Below, one piece after another: positions 28,001-41,758 of a DNA stretch of 64,000 nt. The DNA lies in contig CM065184.1 of the NCBI GenBank assembly GCA_033026295.1, positions 7,939,501 to 8,003,500 on the forward strand, written 5' to 3'. A program made the position numbers and the translations under genes. The stretch is from Channa striata. Its lineage: Eukaryota > Chordata > Actinopteri > Anabantiformes > Channidae. A model generated the notes under the pieces. That model was not told the origin of the DNA. It was given only the letters and a program-made list of their open reading frames with translations, and made no database searches. Each line of letters opens with the position of its first letter. The first letter of the stretch is position 1.

Positions 28001-31000
28001 CTGGCATTCTTCTATGGAGAGGACCTCTGGTTTGCATGTCATCCCCAACAAATGTGTGCACAGTGACAAGAAAAAATTAGTTCAGAGCACAGCTGTCATC
28101 ACCGTTTGCACTCAGTTGACACTCCAAACTGAAACACCTGCCTGTGACACAGTGAGATAACTACCTCTGAAGGGACATACCGACTTTCAAACAACTGAGA
28201 TAATCGAGACGCCAACAATCGCCGTAGCAATGAGCACCCGAATAATACAGCCGAAAAACTGGTTTTCCGTGGCAGCATTTTATGTGCACTTTACTTTAAT
28301 ATAATTCAATTATTTAAATAATTCTACATGCAGCAAGTTTTTATTACCTAAACTAAAAAGTGTTTCCAGTGAATATTTACAGTTTCACCCCAGACCACAG
28401 TGAGGACACAACTGCTCCTAAAAATCCATGGTGTGTTTTCAACAGTACTTCAGTTGTGATGATGAGAGTTTTTGCATTTACAAAAAGCCAAACTGCTCAT
28501 TTGCCAGAACTAATTCTCATTTTCTGCAACTTTCTACAAACCTTTAATGTAGTTTTGTTTTTGTGGTTGTTGTTATTTTTGTGAAAAATGTAGACACAAT
28601 GCCAGAAGAAAGATAAATGTCAGAGGTGAGCTGCAGTCCAAAGCAGTCTCTAGGCAACGAGGATGAAGAGGAAGCTGAAATGGAGGATTTCAACTTCAAA
28701 AAATGCAAGACAATGTGAAAAACATGAGAAATGTGTGACAACAAAACAAGAGTATTTGCCTTGATGTACAAGGATTTTAGCCACAGCAAAAAGCAGTCTG
28801 CAGTTGGATTTGCACCATTAGTTAAATGGCTATTTTGCTCGGCTATATTCAAGTCACTTTTCAACTTAACACCCCCTGCGTATGCCAAAATGCCATAGTA
28901 AAATAAGTCTCTATAATGACAGTTATAGCTTGAATTATAACAGAGGAGCAGGAACACAAAAGCAGCCAGTGGTGTCTGTAAACCTTTTCTTTCAGCTAAG
29001 CCAACATGAACCTTCTCATTTCCTTTTCTGTTTCTCCATCTCTCATTTATCTCTCCCTTTGTGTATAATTTTACTACTCTCATCTCATCCCTCTCCCATC
29101 TCCTGTGTTTCTTGTCATCTTTCCTTCCTCCTCCTGTCTCCTGTCACTCGCCCCGTTTCTCCCTCACCCAACTTTCAGTGCCTGTTGGATCACCCTGGCA
29201 ATCTCTGTTGCTATGCAACGCTCACTGTCCTATAAATTTGACAACATCCTAGTGCTTGATTATTATTTGAGCTCTGCAGTGTGAAGCCCTCCTTCAGGTC
29301 ATTGCAGCAGATTAGAGGTAGGGAGAGACAGAGGAAGGCAAGGAAGGAAATGAAGGATCAGAGGGAGGGAAGGAGGTGGGGAAAGATGATGGGATTGTGG
29401 AGGAGAGGAGATGAAAGGAGCGAGAGTTGGAGTGAAGGATGAACAACCTTCTTTTGTAAATGAACGATGGGCTCAGAAGACCATCAAACAAATATTCACA
29501 TGCCACGCTAAATAACCTGTAAACCATATAACAAAAGTGCAAAAAATGGTTCGTTAATAAATTAACATTAAATACCTCACACTAGCTAGTAAATATAAAG
29601 TGAGTACATTTTTGAGCTGGGGTTAGAAAGACTGACAGCACATTTAGAACTTGATCCACATGGATCCGAGCTTTGACTTCCTTTAAGGCTGCCACGAGTT
29701 GTAAAGAGTAAAAGGGAAGCGCAGACACAGGTTCTGCCTCGGTCCTGCAACACAAGCTTCAATCTGAGAGCAAAGTCAACAGCGACAGTGACACACAGCA
29801 GAAGCACTCGTTTATGATGACTCCATAATCCTTATCCCAAATGTCAACATGTTCTCTGAGACATCCCCTGTCCAACTATCCATACTGGGATAACACAGTG
29901 GTACAAAATAGAGAAGGCAGAAGATGTTGCATTTTTAACAATAAAGCAGATATACCATCAAAAAGCCACATAATCCACCTGGAAAATGTCTGTGTCAGGA
30001 CGGGTCAGTAGATAAGCTGTAGGGAGCTTTCTGAAATGAACACCACAGGTCTCCAACACAGTCGGTAGGCAAACCAGTGTTAACATGGTGTAACATTTGA
30101 AGTTACACAAATCCATCGTGTTTTTTGCTGTGACATCTTAACTAAAGCCACCTCTGATCATTTCATCATGTTTGATCTTAGAAATCAGCAGAGACCTTTT
30201 CTTTTTTTGTTACGTGACAAATTGTACACTGGCCCCATACCAAACTGCCACAGGTACCATTATCACCTAGAGACCCACCATACAAGGCTCGGGACCATCT
30301 ATTCAGGTGTCTTCATCCTTCTTTTCATTCATCTGCTTGAGTCGCGTGTGACACGGAGGTTCGATGTCCTGCAGGGGAAACTACGTGACGTTACTGAGCC
30401 AAGTTGGAGTGCGACAGCGTTATGTCGCTCGAAAGAGAGATGACCTTTTCTTGACAAAAAAAAACTCACACGCCACTCCCACTCTTTCTGCCTGAGCTGA
30501 GTCCTGTCTCCCTCAGGGGAGACGGGACATGTACTCAGGCCACCTGAGCCTATTGTCTGAACTGCTGCACTGGGCTTAACTGGAACTGACTGTGTAGCTT
30601 ATGAGCAGCAGCTGTATTTGCATGGTAAACAAACGTGTACAAAACAGTGAAAATGATCAAGCCTCATGTTTACAGTAAGATTAAGAATATAAGGAGCAAA
30701 GAGTTAGTGGGTTTTTTTTTATTATAACTATCATAACCCCACGGAAAGCTTGGAGTGTCGTCTGTGTGCAGTGTGTGATTTGGTATTAAAGCGAGTCTTT
30801 CACAGCGATGCTACAGTGATTTCCAAAATACACACGGACAACCAGATTGTGAACTTTTGTGTGCGCAATCATCTATTCCGAAAAGCACTAACGGAGATAG
30901 ACAAATGTGCTCATGCTTCATGCACACACAGAATAACAAGAAAGTTTGCTAGAACACAGCCTGTCACAATATTACTGTGGAAAACAAAAAAAAAAAAACA

Positions 31001-34000
31001 AAGGCGAACACAACCAGCTCTTCGGTCAAACCCACGGTGCCTTAGGAACATTTGTATCCAGATTCAGACAAGATACAGACAATTACTCACACTGCCAGCA
31101 AAAGCTAATTTATTCTGTAATTAATTCAGAAATGTCATCCCTTCCCCTTGCAAATATGTTCTCGTTTCTCATTAAAAAATATGCACGATGAACCATAAGG
31201 ATCTACAATAGGAAAATATCAAGTATTCAGAAGCAACCTCTTAAACTGTTCACCATGTTTAGCTCAGCATTATTTCTAATTATCAAGTAAGGTATTGGGA
31301 ATCATTTTGACCTGACAGAAACCCAGCTGAAGACATCTGGTAAAAACGAAAGCTACAGAGTGACATCAAATCTGAAGCATTCATGCTTTGTGTCCAGAGT
31401 GACTCCAGCTGCTACTGGGTGTAAGTTTCCGAATCAGCTGGTGAAAAGGACGAATATTCAGCTCGTTACACTGCAGTTGTCAGAATCCTCAGCGAACTCG
31501 TTTTTTTAACTGTGTCAAATCAGCTATCAACGCTTTGAGGCAAATATCGATCACACCGCTTGCAAGTGTCCCTAAACACGCTGCCGACACTGCAGCCTCA
31601 CCTGCCTCTGATTAAGGATCCAATTAGAGAGAAATTCCCTACGTTTGACTGCCCTTGCTGGGTGCCATCTTAGGACACTGCACAAGCTCCGAAAATGCCT
31701 GGGCACTGGAGCTTGCAGAGATCCCTTGCACTTGGTAAAAGCCTCAATAAAATAGGATTTGTTCCAGTTGTTTACTGAGGGTTAAGAGGAGCGGCCGGGG
31801 CAGGAAGAGAACGGCAAAGCCGACAGCTGCCTGGCAGGGGCTCAAATGCAGCTTAGCATTTCTCACCATTCTGACTGGCACACAATGCTCTCTTTAACTC
31901 GCAGCCATCTAAATATTCAGGGACGTATAAAGAGATGGCTGACATCGCAGCCGACTTAAGAGTCAGCTCAGCTGGCCAAGATTTCACCTATAGTCTCTTG
32001 GCTGAAGCTTTCCATGAAGGCTTCCCTCACAGAGCCTCAATCATAGACCCCATGTGACGAAAACAGTGATTTGTACACACGCCACTAGATGGCAAACTAG
32101 GTTCACGGGAAATTTTGCAGATGGTGGAGGACAGAACCAGCGAGGAGACTGCAAGCTCTTTCCGAGAGAGGATGGATGTCCTCAATGCATGAATGTATGA
32201 TGTGGGTAACATCCCTAATTAGGCAGTCTGGCAATTAGGCGCTGAATACCATAAAGAAGATCTTTCTGTGGAGGGCTTACAACGATGAGAGAAGAAGGAA
32301 AGAGACAAGAGCAAGAGGCGCTTTGAGAGTGAGGGAGAGTGACAATAATTTTCATACTGCATTATGCCTCTTTTCTGCTGCCTCACAATACAAAGGGACA
32401 CAGGTGGCATCACAACGGTACCCAGTCATAGAACGCAGCGTATCATCAGGTAAAATAACCATTACAGAGCTATTTCAGCAAACATCCAACTCCTCACTAC
32501 CACGCAGTATGCAAACACTAGAGCCAAAGGCAAACACAGGAAATGCAGACGGTGGATGTCTATGAAAACTAAGTCAAGGCAATCTCGAGGGAGCCTCAGC
32601 ACAGCTCTTTACAACAGCCACGTCGCTACCACGTCTTCCGCTGTGAGTTTTAAGAGCTCATTGACTTTAACAACTCCTAAGGAGCAAAAAGAGGGCTGAT
32701 GATATTATCTGAATTTGCATTTTTATGCGGTGAAGACGATAAATCTATATTAAACTATGAGCTCAATTCGCACCGATCAGCTGAATGTCTGTGCAGTGTT
32801 TCCATGCAAGCTGGGTGCCTATTGCGTTGGCTCTTTGCTAGGCAGGCATTGCCTCTTGAATGTTCTCATCTCCTAATGGATGCTGTTATTAGTCTTGGCT
32901 CTTAGAAATTTCACAGTCTCATCTGGACTTTTGGCCGTATTATTCATCCGGAGCAGATTGCTCCCGTCCTATGTTTACAGATACTGAGTGTTTCATTAAT
33001 GCATTATCCGACGAGTGAATACAAGAGGCTGAAAATCTACTTTGAATAAACCCTGGTTCATTTTACAAACCAAATATTTGAGGTCAGAGAGAATACACTG
33101 CACAAAGATCCACGGGGCCTTCACTCTGGGTACTGTAGCCCTCGGCAAGTCTTGTGCTTCATATCACTCACCACGCATAACAGATTACACTAAGGTCCCA
33201 CACACTACCATCTGTATAATATCAGGCCACTGTCAATGCGCTGCTCCCTGGCATGCCATTAAAGTGGACACAGATGAATGTATCTAAATTGGTTGCGGGC
33301 AGGATGAGAGTGTGGAGAATCAGAATATGGATTGCAGCCTGTAACAGTGTGCTCTAAGTGATGCAGCCTCCCACTACCACGCCTCTGTGTTCTGCAGTGT
33401 TCAGGGCTACATCTCCTCCCCGGTCAGCCTCCTTCCCCCTACACTCTGAGCTCGCTGTGTCCTCCTCCCTCCCCTTGGCCGGGGAAATGGCAGACACGAG
33501 CATAGCTAACTTGGGACATGCTTCAAATCAAGCATACCTGCATCCAAAATGCCCTTTTAAAGATATGTACATTCTCAGCATTTCTCAAAGTCTATCTCCT
33601 CCTTTAAGGGACTTGAAAAGCCAGGAGTGCGTCTTTATACATCACTAGACTGTTTGGAGCCAGCGAATTCACATTGTTTGGATGACTAACGTCACGGAGT
33701 GGACTGCGATACATGGACACAGTCACAAGGCCAGTCACCTTATGTCAACTGACACAGTGCAAACATTCGAGTGAATTCGGTTGCGCTGACCCTTACGTGA
33801 CACATGACACTCCATTAGTGTAGCTATGACCTGGCAGACATTGAAACAGCCCTGGTAAATGTTGGAGACGTATGAGACCCAGGCCACAGGGATGCTGGGC
33901 CCTGATGAATTCGGACACTGAAGTGGCAGGAACACATAGTGTACAGTGTATTGCCTGCAGCATCCCTGCTGTGTGGCACAGCCCCGTCTCCAGAGAAAGT

Positions 34001-37000
34001 CATAAGGTTATAGATATGTGAATGAGGGCCCTGTTCTGGCCGACTACAGCAGGCCTATCTAATGCTCAGAGGATGCTTTGGCCTACATTACCCCTTGTTC
34101 GACATCAGCATGCCACTGGTATACGTACACAGTCAACCCACGAACGAACACGAACAAACACGTGCAATGACAATAATAGCCAGCGGGAAAAAGTGCAATC
34201 AAGTGGACCTCTCGGTGTCTTGCCCCTTGTATTCGTCCCTGTAATTAATTGGCCAATTAATGTGTGTTTATTCTGGACACCCATTGATGCAGCCACACTG
34301 CGGCTCTCTGGGAAAGACGAGAGTCAGACAGATAAATCAAAGCTCTGTGCATCTGTCCTTGCATGTGCCAAATGCTTCCCACTGTAGCCCTCCTCTTTCC
34401 CAACTGGGCCTAAATGTGAGACCTTTTCATAGCCAATCAGGTCAAATCTTTCTTTCATCCTCCCTCCCAATGCACTTGACATTGACAAGATTAATTGTCT
34501 TGTGCACTGGGCAAACGAGTTACCTCCTGGTGTAATACAGGTGTCAAAAGCACGGCTATCAGGATCTTTTCAATATGAGTTTGGACAGAGAGAAAAGAAT
34601 AACCTCTTCTATTTTGCTCAGCGACGGGTTAACAAATCCTTCTCCTGCTTGTAAAATCACGCAGGGTGTAAATCTTGCCGTAAAATCTCAGCTGTGAGCC
34701 CTGCTGACCTGTAAATTCTTCTCTCCACGTCACTCTGCCGTTGAGCTTCAGTGGATTGGGCCAAAACTGTAACTACATACCTACATCACGCTACTGTATT
34801 TAAAAACTGCCTTAATACCACGGCCCATCAGTATGATCACCAACTGTGCTTGAGTGGTTAAATGTAGCGCCGCGGTTGTTTTATAGGTGCTATGTGCACA
34901 TATATACTGGCATATTAAACTGAGTTACACTAGATTTAACAGACATAATTGTGAATTGCACATATATTGCAGGATATACTGTTGAATAGATGTATATGTA
35001 AATTTAATGTTCAGTATATATATTTAACTGCTAAATATAAATGAATCCACTACAGAGAGGTAACTACTTCGAAGAAAGCTTTGTGGGAGAAACAGATTTT
35101 ACTGTACTGCTACTGTATATAACTACGCTGGACAACAAAATGTGTGGCTCAATCAAAGAGCTGCTGTAATTTCCTGCATTTACCGTATCACCCAAATCAG
35201 CAGCAGCCTCCCGTGGAGGACTTCTGGCAGGACGGCTGGTATCCTCACCAGGGACTCGTTACCTAATAATCTTGCCCTGCAGGTATCCTGGTAGAGGTCA
35301 ACAGTCTGTTACAGTTGCGTTGCTGTTCATGTCTGCCTTCACCTATGGAGCAGGAGACTGCTGCCAGAAGTCAGCCAACAAACCCAACCATTATTCCTTC
35401 TCTATCACCGTCACTGCCTGCTCTGGTCTCTGCAGACACACTTTTACTGATCCAAATGAACCTCAGCCAAGTCCATCACATATAATATGAATATTATATA
35501 TGCTGCAGTGGTTCAATTACCTCAAAACAACATTTGCTTGGTCCTGTAGAGGACAGGCAGCTAAATTCACGTTACTGTACAACATGCATTTGGTTTTCAG
35601 AGAAAGCCTAGTTTTTAAAAAAACTAAATTAGATTAAATGATAAAAAGTTACAGTATTAGCCCTGCAATGAGAATGCATAGATCGAATTTTTAAGTAGAC
35701 AAATGCCACGGTATCTAATCTGACACTAATGTCCAGTGTAATGCATAATTCCATCTCGTAGCAGTAGGATTCCACCCCTGCATGTCGTATTGACCACAAA
35801 TGTGTGTGCATTTAAACATGGTCAGCTCAAAGACACACGAATGTGCCTTGTGCTCCGAGAAAAAGGTACACGGCTAGTTGGCTGAGAAAAATTATATAAG
35901 TGTGAGATAACATACTGTGTTCTATAAAAACATTCAGTGTACAGACACTTTGAGCGAGGAAAGTAATACAAAAAAAACATGTGCTGTGCTTTTGGTCAGG
36001 ACCTATAGACAGCTGTCTCACTCATTCAGCACAGGGCACGAAGGGAAAAATGTAAACACCAGTATCACTTCCAAAAAAAGAGAGCAATTACAACCCTCTT
36101 CTGTGGAAATGCAGAGACAAGACAGACGATCTTTTCTACTGTTTTGACAGATTATATCCATGCCACTTTAAAATGTCCGGGCAGCTGCTGCTGATGTTGC
36201 TGCACATAGTTTCAAATTTGTGTCGTTCAAAAGTGTGTTGGCACTACAATTACTAACGCGCATTGATCTGGGACTGTGTTATAATATGACGGCTACTGAT
36301 GACACATGACAAATGTGATGTGACAGAAGGTGTAGTTTTAGGAAACACACTCGTATTGTTTTTCTTCACTATAACCGAAAAAAGAAGAAACTGTTTTCCC
36401 ACCCAACAACCTTCACGACTAAATATAAGGAGAAAACTACATTAATATACTGTCCAAAGCATGAAAGCAACTATGAGAAATCTAATATGTCTTCTTCTGC
36501 TACAATAAACTACAGTATTTTACATTATCAACATATATCTGTGAAAGGTATAAATCTAAAAATCTCATTACATTCTAAGGGAAACATAAATGCGAATAGC
36601 AGATGAAAGGATACAATAGTTTGAAAATGAAGGATTGCTGCTTTGTCAGATATTTTAATTACTGACCATGGTGAGTTTAGTGCGTAAGGGCCGAGAGACT
36701 GAACTGATTCACGTTCCGTTTCTGTAGGATGAATAACCTGTCAGCACAATGGAAGATCTCCCATATCCTAGACCTCTTGTCTGTAATGTGTTTTCATCAA
36801 TACTTCCATCAATAGTCCAGGTAGATTGGATCAGTTGTACCGATGTGGCACATTATGCTGTATTATTTAGTGAGAAAATGATTTCTTTTTTGAAGTCTTT
36901 TCATTCCACCGAGTCTCTTTGTGTTGCCTGACTAGCAATGTCTCCAGGTCTTTTCACCTTTATTGTGACTTTTGTCCTCTCTTATCACAGTGACATACAG

Positions 37001-40000
37001 GGGAGGCATCTCATGTGGCACAGTGTCATTCGCCCACATCCCAAGCTGAGGTACGCCGATGACAACTTTCATGAGAAACACAACAGGAACAATCAGATGC
37101 GAGTCAGTTGAGAATGTCACATTTAACCTGATGGTAAATTCTTTGGAGCATCAAAGACGTCTGAAATCCTCTCGCCTCATATACAATATGAGATGACTGC
37201 GTGTTTATTGCTGCGTGTCCGCTCACCAGCCACCAATCCAACGATGCCAACTAGCAAAATAATCAAAGTAACAAGCGAAAAAACCGACTAACTACGTTTA
37301 AATACATAAATAAAAGGAAAAAGATCTACGCTACATAATTTATTTTTGACTGGAAAACACATCCGTACACAGAGCAGGTGCAGTGTCGAGCTTCCTCTAG
37401 GGCTTGCTGGAGTTTCATCATCTCTGCATTAGCATTGCCATGTCTTAAATGAACAAACTCTGTGCTACACATCTGTCAGATGTGCTTTTTCCCAAGCAGG
37501 AAACAAGGAATCCTTGGCACAGTAGAGGCCCACAGCTGATTAAAGGGAATTCAAAGTGTTTTGCATTGACATTATCAAGAATATTGCATTGTTTATCAAA
37601 AAAGAAAATATATGTGTAGAGGAAATGTATTTATAATGCATATGTAACATCCCCGAAATGTTTAGTAGAAGAAATAGCTGCCTGTTCTGTAGGGTATCCC
37701 TTAGCTTCCATAGAAAACCAAAGAAATCAACTTGGCATTTGTCAGTGACTTATTATTAGCACGGACTTATTTTCTATACAGGTACATTTATACAGCTAAT
37801 AAGGCTTAATGTGGTGTTAGGCATGGATTAAAACTCCAAGACCCACCTTGTAATGGGGGATTTCTTAAAGTGATTATTTATTAATCCACGGGAACCTACT
37901 GCCTTGCCGAGGGATGAACCCATGTCTGAAGTGAACCCACTCACAAACCTGAGCCAACTACGGAAGGAGAGTATGCTGGGAAGACTTGGCACGACATGAA
38001 TAAACCAAGCTTGCCGTGGCACTGCTGTGTATTTTGGCTTTAAGAAAGCAGTGTGCCTTTACCAAGCGTAGGTTTGCCGTCCTATTTTGAGCCCGTAAAA
38101 TTACGTCATTTGGTTCTTTTGCAGAGCTTTCTGTCACCAAACCCCACACACGGCTGTATAATGCATTTTCTTGTATTTGTTCATGTCAGACATGCGCGTC
38201 TCTGCACTGCATGCTGTATAAGCACACCCACTGCACATGCTAGGAATGACTACATTAAAAATTCCAACATTCTTCCCTTCAGCATGCATTTTTTGCCCCT
38301 CAACCTGTATAAGACAGAGCCAGCCTACAATGACAACACAGAGCTTAGCACATAATTACAGTGCCCGATGAATATTTTAGCACACAACAGTCAGCAAGGG
38401 GGGGGCACATCCTCTTTACCGCTCCTCCCAATCTTCTTTTCTGATCTGCTGTAATGTGCCACTGAATCCCAAAGTCCTACTCTTTGCCGGCTATTCTGTG
38501 TCAACGCCATCCATTATAGATAAAACCAAGCCGTTCACATTACTATTAACGGCAACGTGTAAAGTGGGGGGTAATACATTCCCATAAATTCCTAGACGTG
38601 GTTGGACTTGTCCTTATATCCACGCTGACTAACTGAACTACTCATCAATCAAGGTAATAAGAGAGAATCAAGATTCTGTGAATGTTAGACACTGGGTCGC
38701 AGAAGGGGTTGGATGACTGCCCTTGACATCTTCTCTTGCATATGTTGCTTAAAGCTACAGAGAAAGATCACTGCAGATGGCATCATTCCTCTTCTGCCCA
38801 CCACAATGACCCCCACAGCTCCTTGAAGTAAATCTAAATGGCTTAGAGTGCTCATATTTTTCTCAACAATAAATTGAAGTAGACAGTGTGATAGATGGTC
38901 CAGGCTTGAATTTAAGGCCTTGTGAAAGCTTTCCACTCCTAGCTATTCTGTGAAGTCTGTGGAGTGGTCAGTCCACGTCAAGATATTCCGCATCATTTGG
39001 ACATCAGCTACGGCTCTTAGTGAAACCACTAAGTTGCAAAGCATAGACGGGAGCTGCTAATTGGGTGCGAGTCTCTTGCTGCATCAGCTGGCCACCAGCG
39101 AGCCCCCGATAATGATACACGTCCACCTTCCTAATATAGGCTGTCAAACCGTAGAAACAAACACGTTGGTCAACAACACAGAGGCCACATGTGACTCTCA
39201 GAGCTAAGAATAAGCAGAAACCTTAGTCCAGTACCGGTCACCGTGAAGTCAGCCAGTCATCAAAGACAAGTATTAATAGATCCGAACCGTGTCTTCAGCG
39301 ACAACAAAACAAAAAGTTTGAAATTGGAAAGTGTAAAGCCCAAAGTCAAAGTTTTAACTATAAGCGCTTGAAAGAAATAATGCAAGAATAGTGAAACAAT
39401 ATTATATAAAGAAGCTACTGAAACACAAAGTGACTTTCTACTCCATCAAAAACAAATTTGAATTATCATAAAGCTGTATTCCAGAAACAAAGTGCACACC
39501 ATAATTGACACTCAATCACTATTTCAGTTAGATTGGGTATAAAACAACACCTAATTAATTAGGCATAGAAAGAAAAGCATCGGCACCGTCCTCTGAGCAA
39601 ACTTTTGTGTGACCATAAACTGTGTATTTTTTGTTCCTTTATGTATTGTGGGAAATGCCCCATTGAGAAATAACACAAGCAATGATAGGCCATAAATTGT
39701 TAATGTTTTGGAACAAGTCTGAGTATGACTGCATTCATACACTGAAGGGTGGAATTCTTAAGATAGTTGTGTCCAGATGTCTCAAATATTGTGCATCGTC
39801 TTGGCTCTTGCTTAATGCGAACAGAACATTTGCCTGACCTACTTATGGCTGCTCCACAGCTCGACCTACTATATTTTTCATATTTTGCTGCAGTGTAGCC
39901 AAATGTTATCTTCCTGTTTTATGAAAATTCTCTGTGAGACAAAGAGGAATACGTTGTTGTCTGAAGAGGGTATTTTCGGTCACAGGGACACAAGGAAAGG

Positions 40001-41723
40001 TTTTCACGCCAAGTCAATTAAGCTGGACACAAAAGGACACGCTCTCCACCTGTCCATGAGCACTGCCTTTCAGATGTCAAGGAACAACAACAAATCTTGG
40101 TGGACAATGTTCAGCCCACCACAGTGTTATTCACCCCTTACACTTACACAAAGTTTCAAAACTTTGAAAATGAGCCAATATTGCAGTGAATTCATACACA
40201 CGTATTGCTAATAATTGTTCTTACAGTCAAGAGATGAGAATTAACTAAATCGCATGTAATGTTTCACTCATGGACATTGTCTCTATCCAAAACCAGACTG
40301 GTCTTTTCGGAAACTACCACAGTCACCCAGCAGGACTTCGCCATGTGTGCTGTCAGTCATACTGTGAGTGTGTATGACCCCGTGACCCTGGAGCCTATTC
40401 ATTAATTGTCACACACACCGCTCCTTTCCCTCTGTCCAGGCCCATTTGCAATCCCTGTGCCGCAGATCACAGATCATCTTTGTCTCGTCCAAAACAACAA
40501 CAGCCACTCAGCTGCTATTTGGCCTTTCCCCAGGCCAGGTCCTCTCCGTCAGAACGACCACCGGCCAGACCACACAACTGGCGGACTGTTTTTGTGTACT
40601 CACCCTTTTGCCCTCTTTGCCTGGTTCCCCTGGCTGACCTGGCAATCCAGCCACTCCCTAGGGAAATGACATGAACATGCATCATAGTGAATGGGGTACT
40701 ATATTCATGTGCATTGTTGGAAGAGACAATGGTTGGCTTCATGTAAAAACTGATGCAGACAGATGTTAGTGCCACATGTTCTCCACAGACCACTAGATAA
40801 GTACTAAGCTTTTTTTTGTAGTAACAGGAAGCATTAGCTTACTTTGAAATGCATGAATAGATAGAAAAGAGTATGTGCAGCTATAATTTCTATTCTTACT
40901 CATGAAGAGTTTCTTTGTGACTTCTCCACCATCCCCTTAATAGGTAATTTGCAGCCTCAGTTGATCAGAGCTTCATTCCATTACTCTACACAATATCTGG
41001 ATGAGAAACTATTAGCATGTTAATTCAGGTATATACTGAGCTGTGATTCTGTTTTGAAAATATTGGGCAAGGATATTCTTATGGTGCTTCAGTAACTGCT
41101 TGTTGAACCTAATAGTTCTTGATTTGCTTGTGAACATGTTATATGCACTTTGTCCAACAAGGAAAACTTATGAAAAATGTGATTGTGATTAATTAGTTAC
41201 CTTATCTCCTTTGTCACCTCGAGGGCCCTGAATGTGGAAAATAAAGATTAATGTGTACATAACATAAACAAACATTAAAAAATACAGTTAGTGTGAGAAG
41301 AAGTACCTGATGTCCTTTGAGGCATTCCTTGTCAGCCTGAGAAACAAATAAACATTCAAACATGGTCAGTCAATATGAAAATCCAAGTCACATTTGGTAT
41401 AACAATACGTGTTGGCCCATTACAGGCAAGCAACACAATTGGTTCTGAGGTACAGTAATTATCCTTGGCCGCAATGACCCGAAGACACAACTCCCCAGAC
41501 ACCATGCTGGCTACTGTCAGAAAAGGGCAGACTGAGTTGTCCATGCACCAGGCCACAGAATGGAAACAAGGCTGCACACAACATCTCAGCTTTCAAATAC
41601 GAGCCAAATTAGTGTCATCTTTCAATCGGTGTCTAAAAGCCAAATGCTGCAGAGTTTTCGTGGAAACAGCTGCAGAAATGGGGGCCCACGACACATGTCT
41701 TTCACATTTATCAGAGGCCTGAT

Positions 41724-41758
<35 letters not shown>

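Larger units (their letters stand above)
24588..40603. other. 16-kb intron of col19a1, the largest gap between exons
   Basis: It lies between the PGKEGKR exon and the GRRGKTG exon, both phase 0, which are adjacent in the human protein, so no coding sequence need be missing. It holds microsatellites and a pyrimidine/purine tract pair. The longest open frame (28544-29083, minus strand, 179 codons) has no recognisable domain and reads like translated non-coding DNA. Its size makes it a natural place for enhancers or an embedded non-coding RNA, but I see no decisive signal for either. Confidence 0.7.

Noticed and set aside
28544..29083. Longest open frame in the window, 179 codons on the minus strand
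   Set aside because: No recognisable domain, a Ser run and Thr/Lys run from simple sequence, and overlap with the pyrimidine tract. It reads like chance coding in an intron.
33358..33648. Plus-strand open frame of 96 codons in the 16-kb intron
   Set aside because: Ser/Pro-rich composition follows local C/T richness; no splice context or motif.
40406..40674. Three overlapping plus-strand open frames
   Set aside because: They overlap the antisense of the exon at 40604-40657 and have no independent features.
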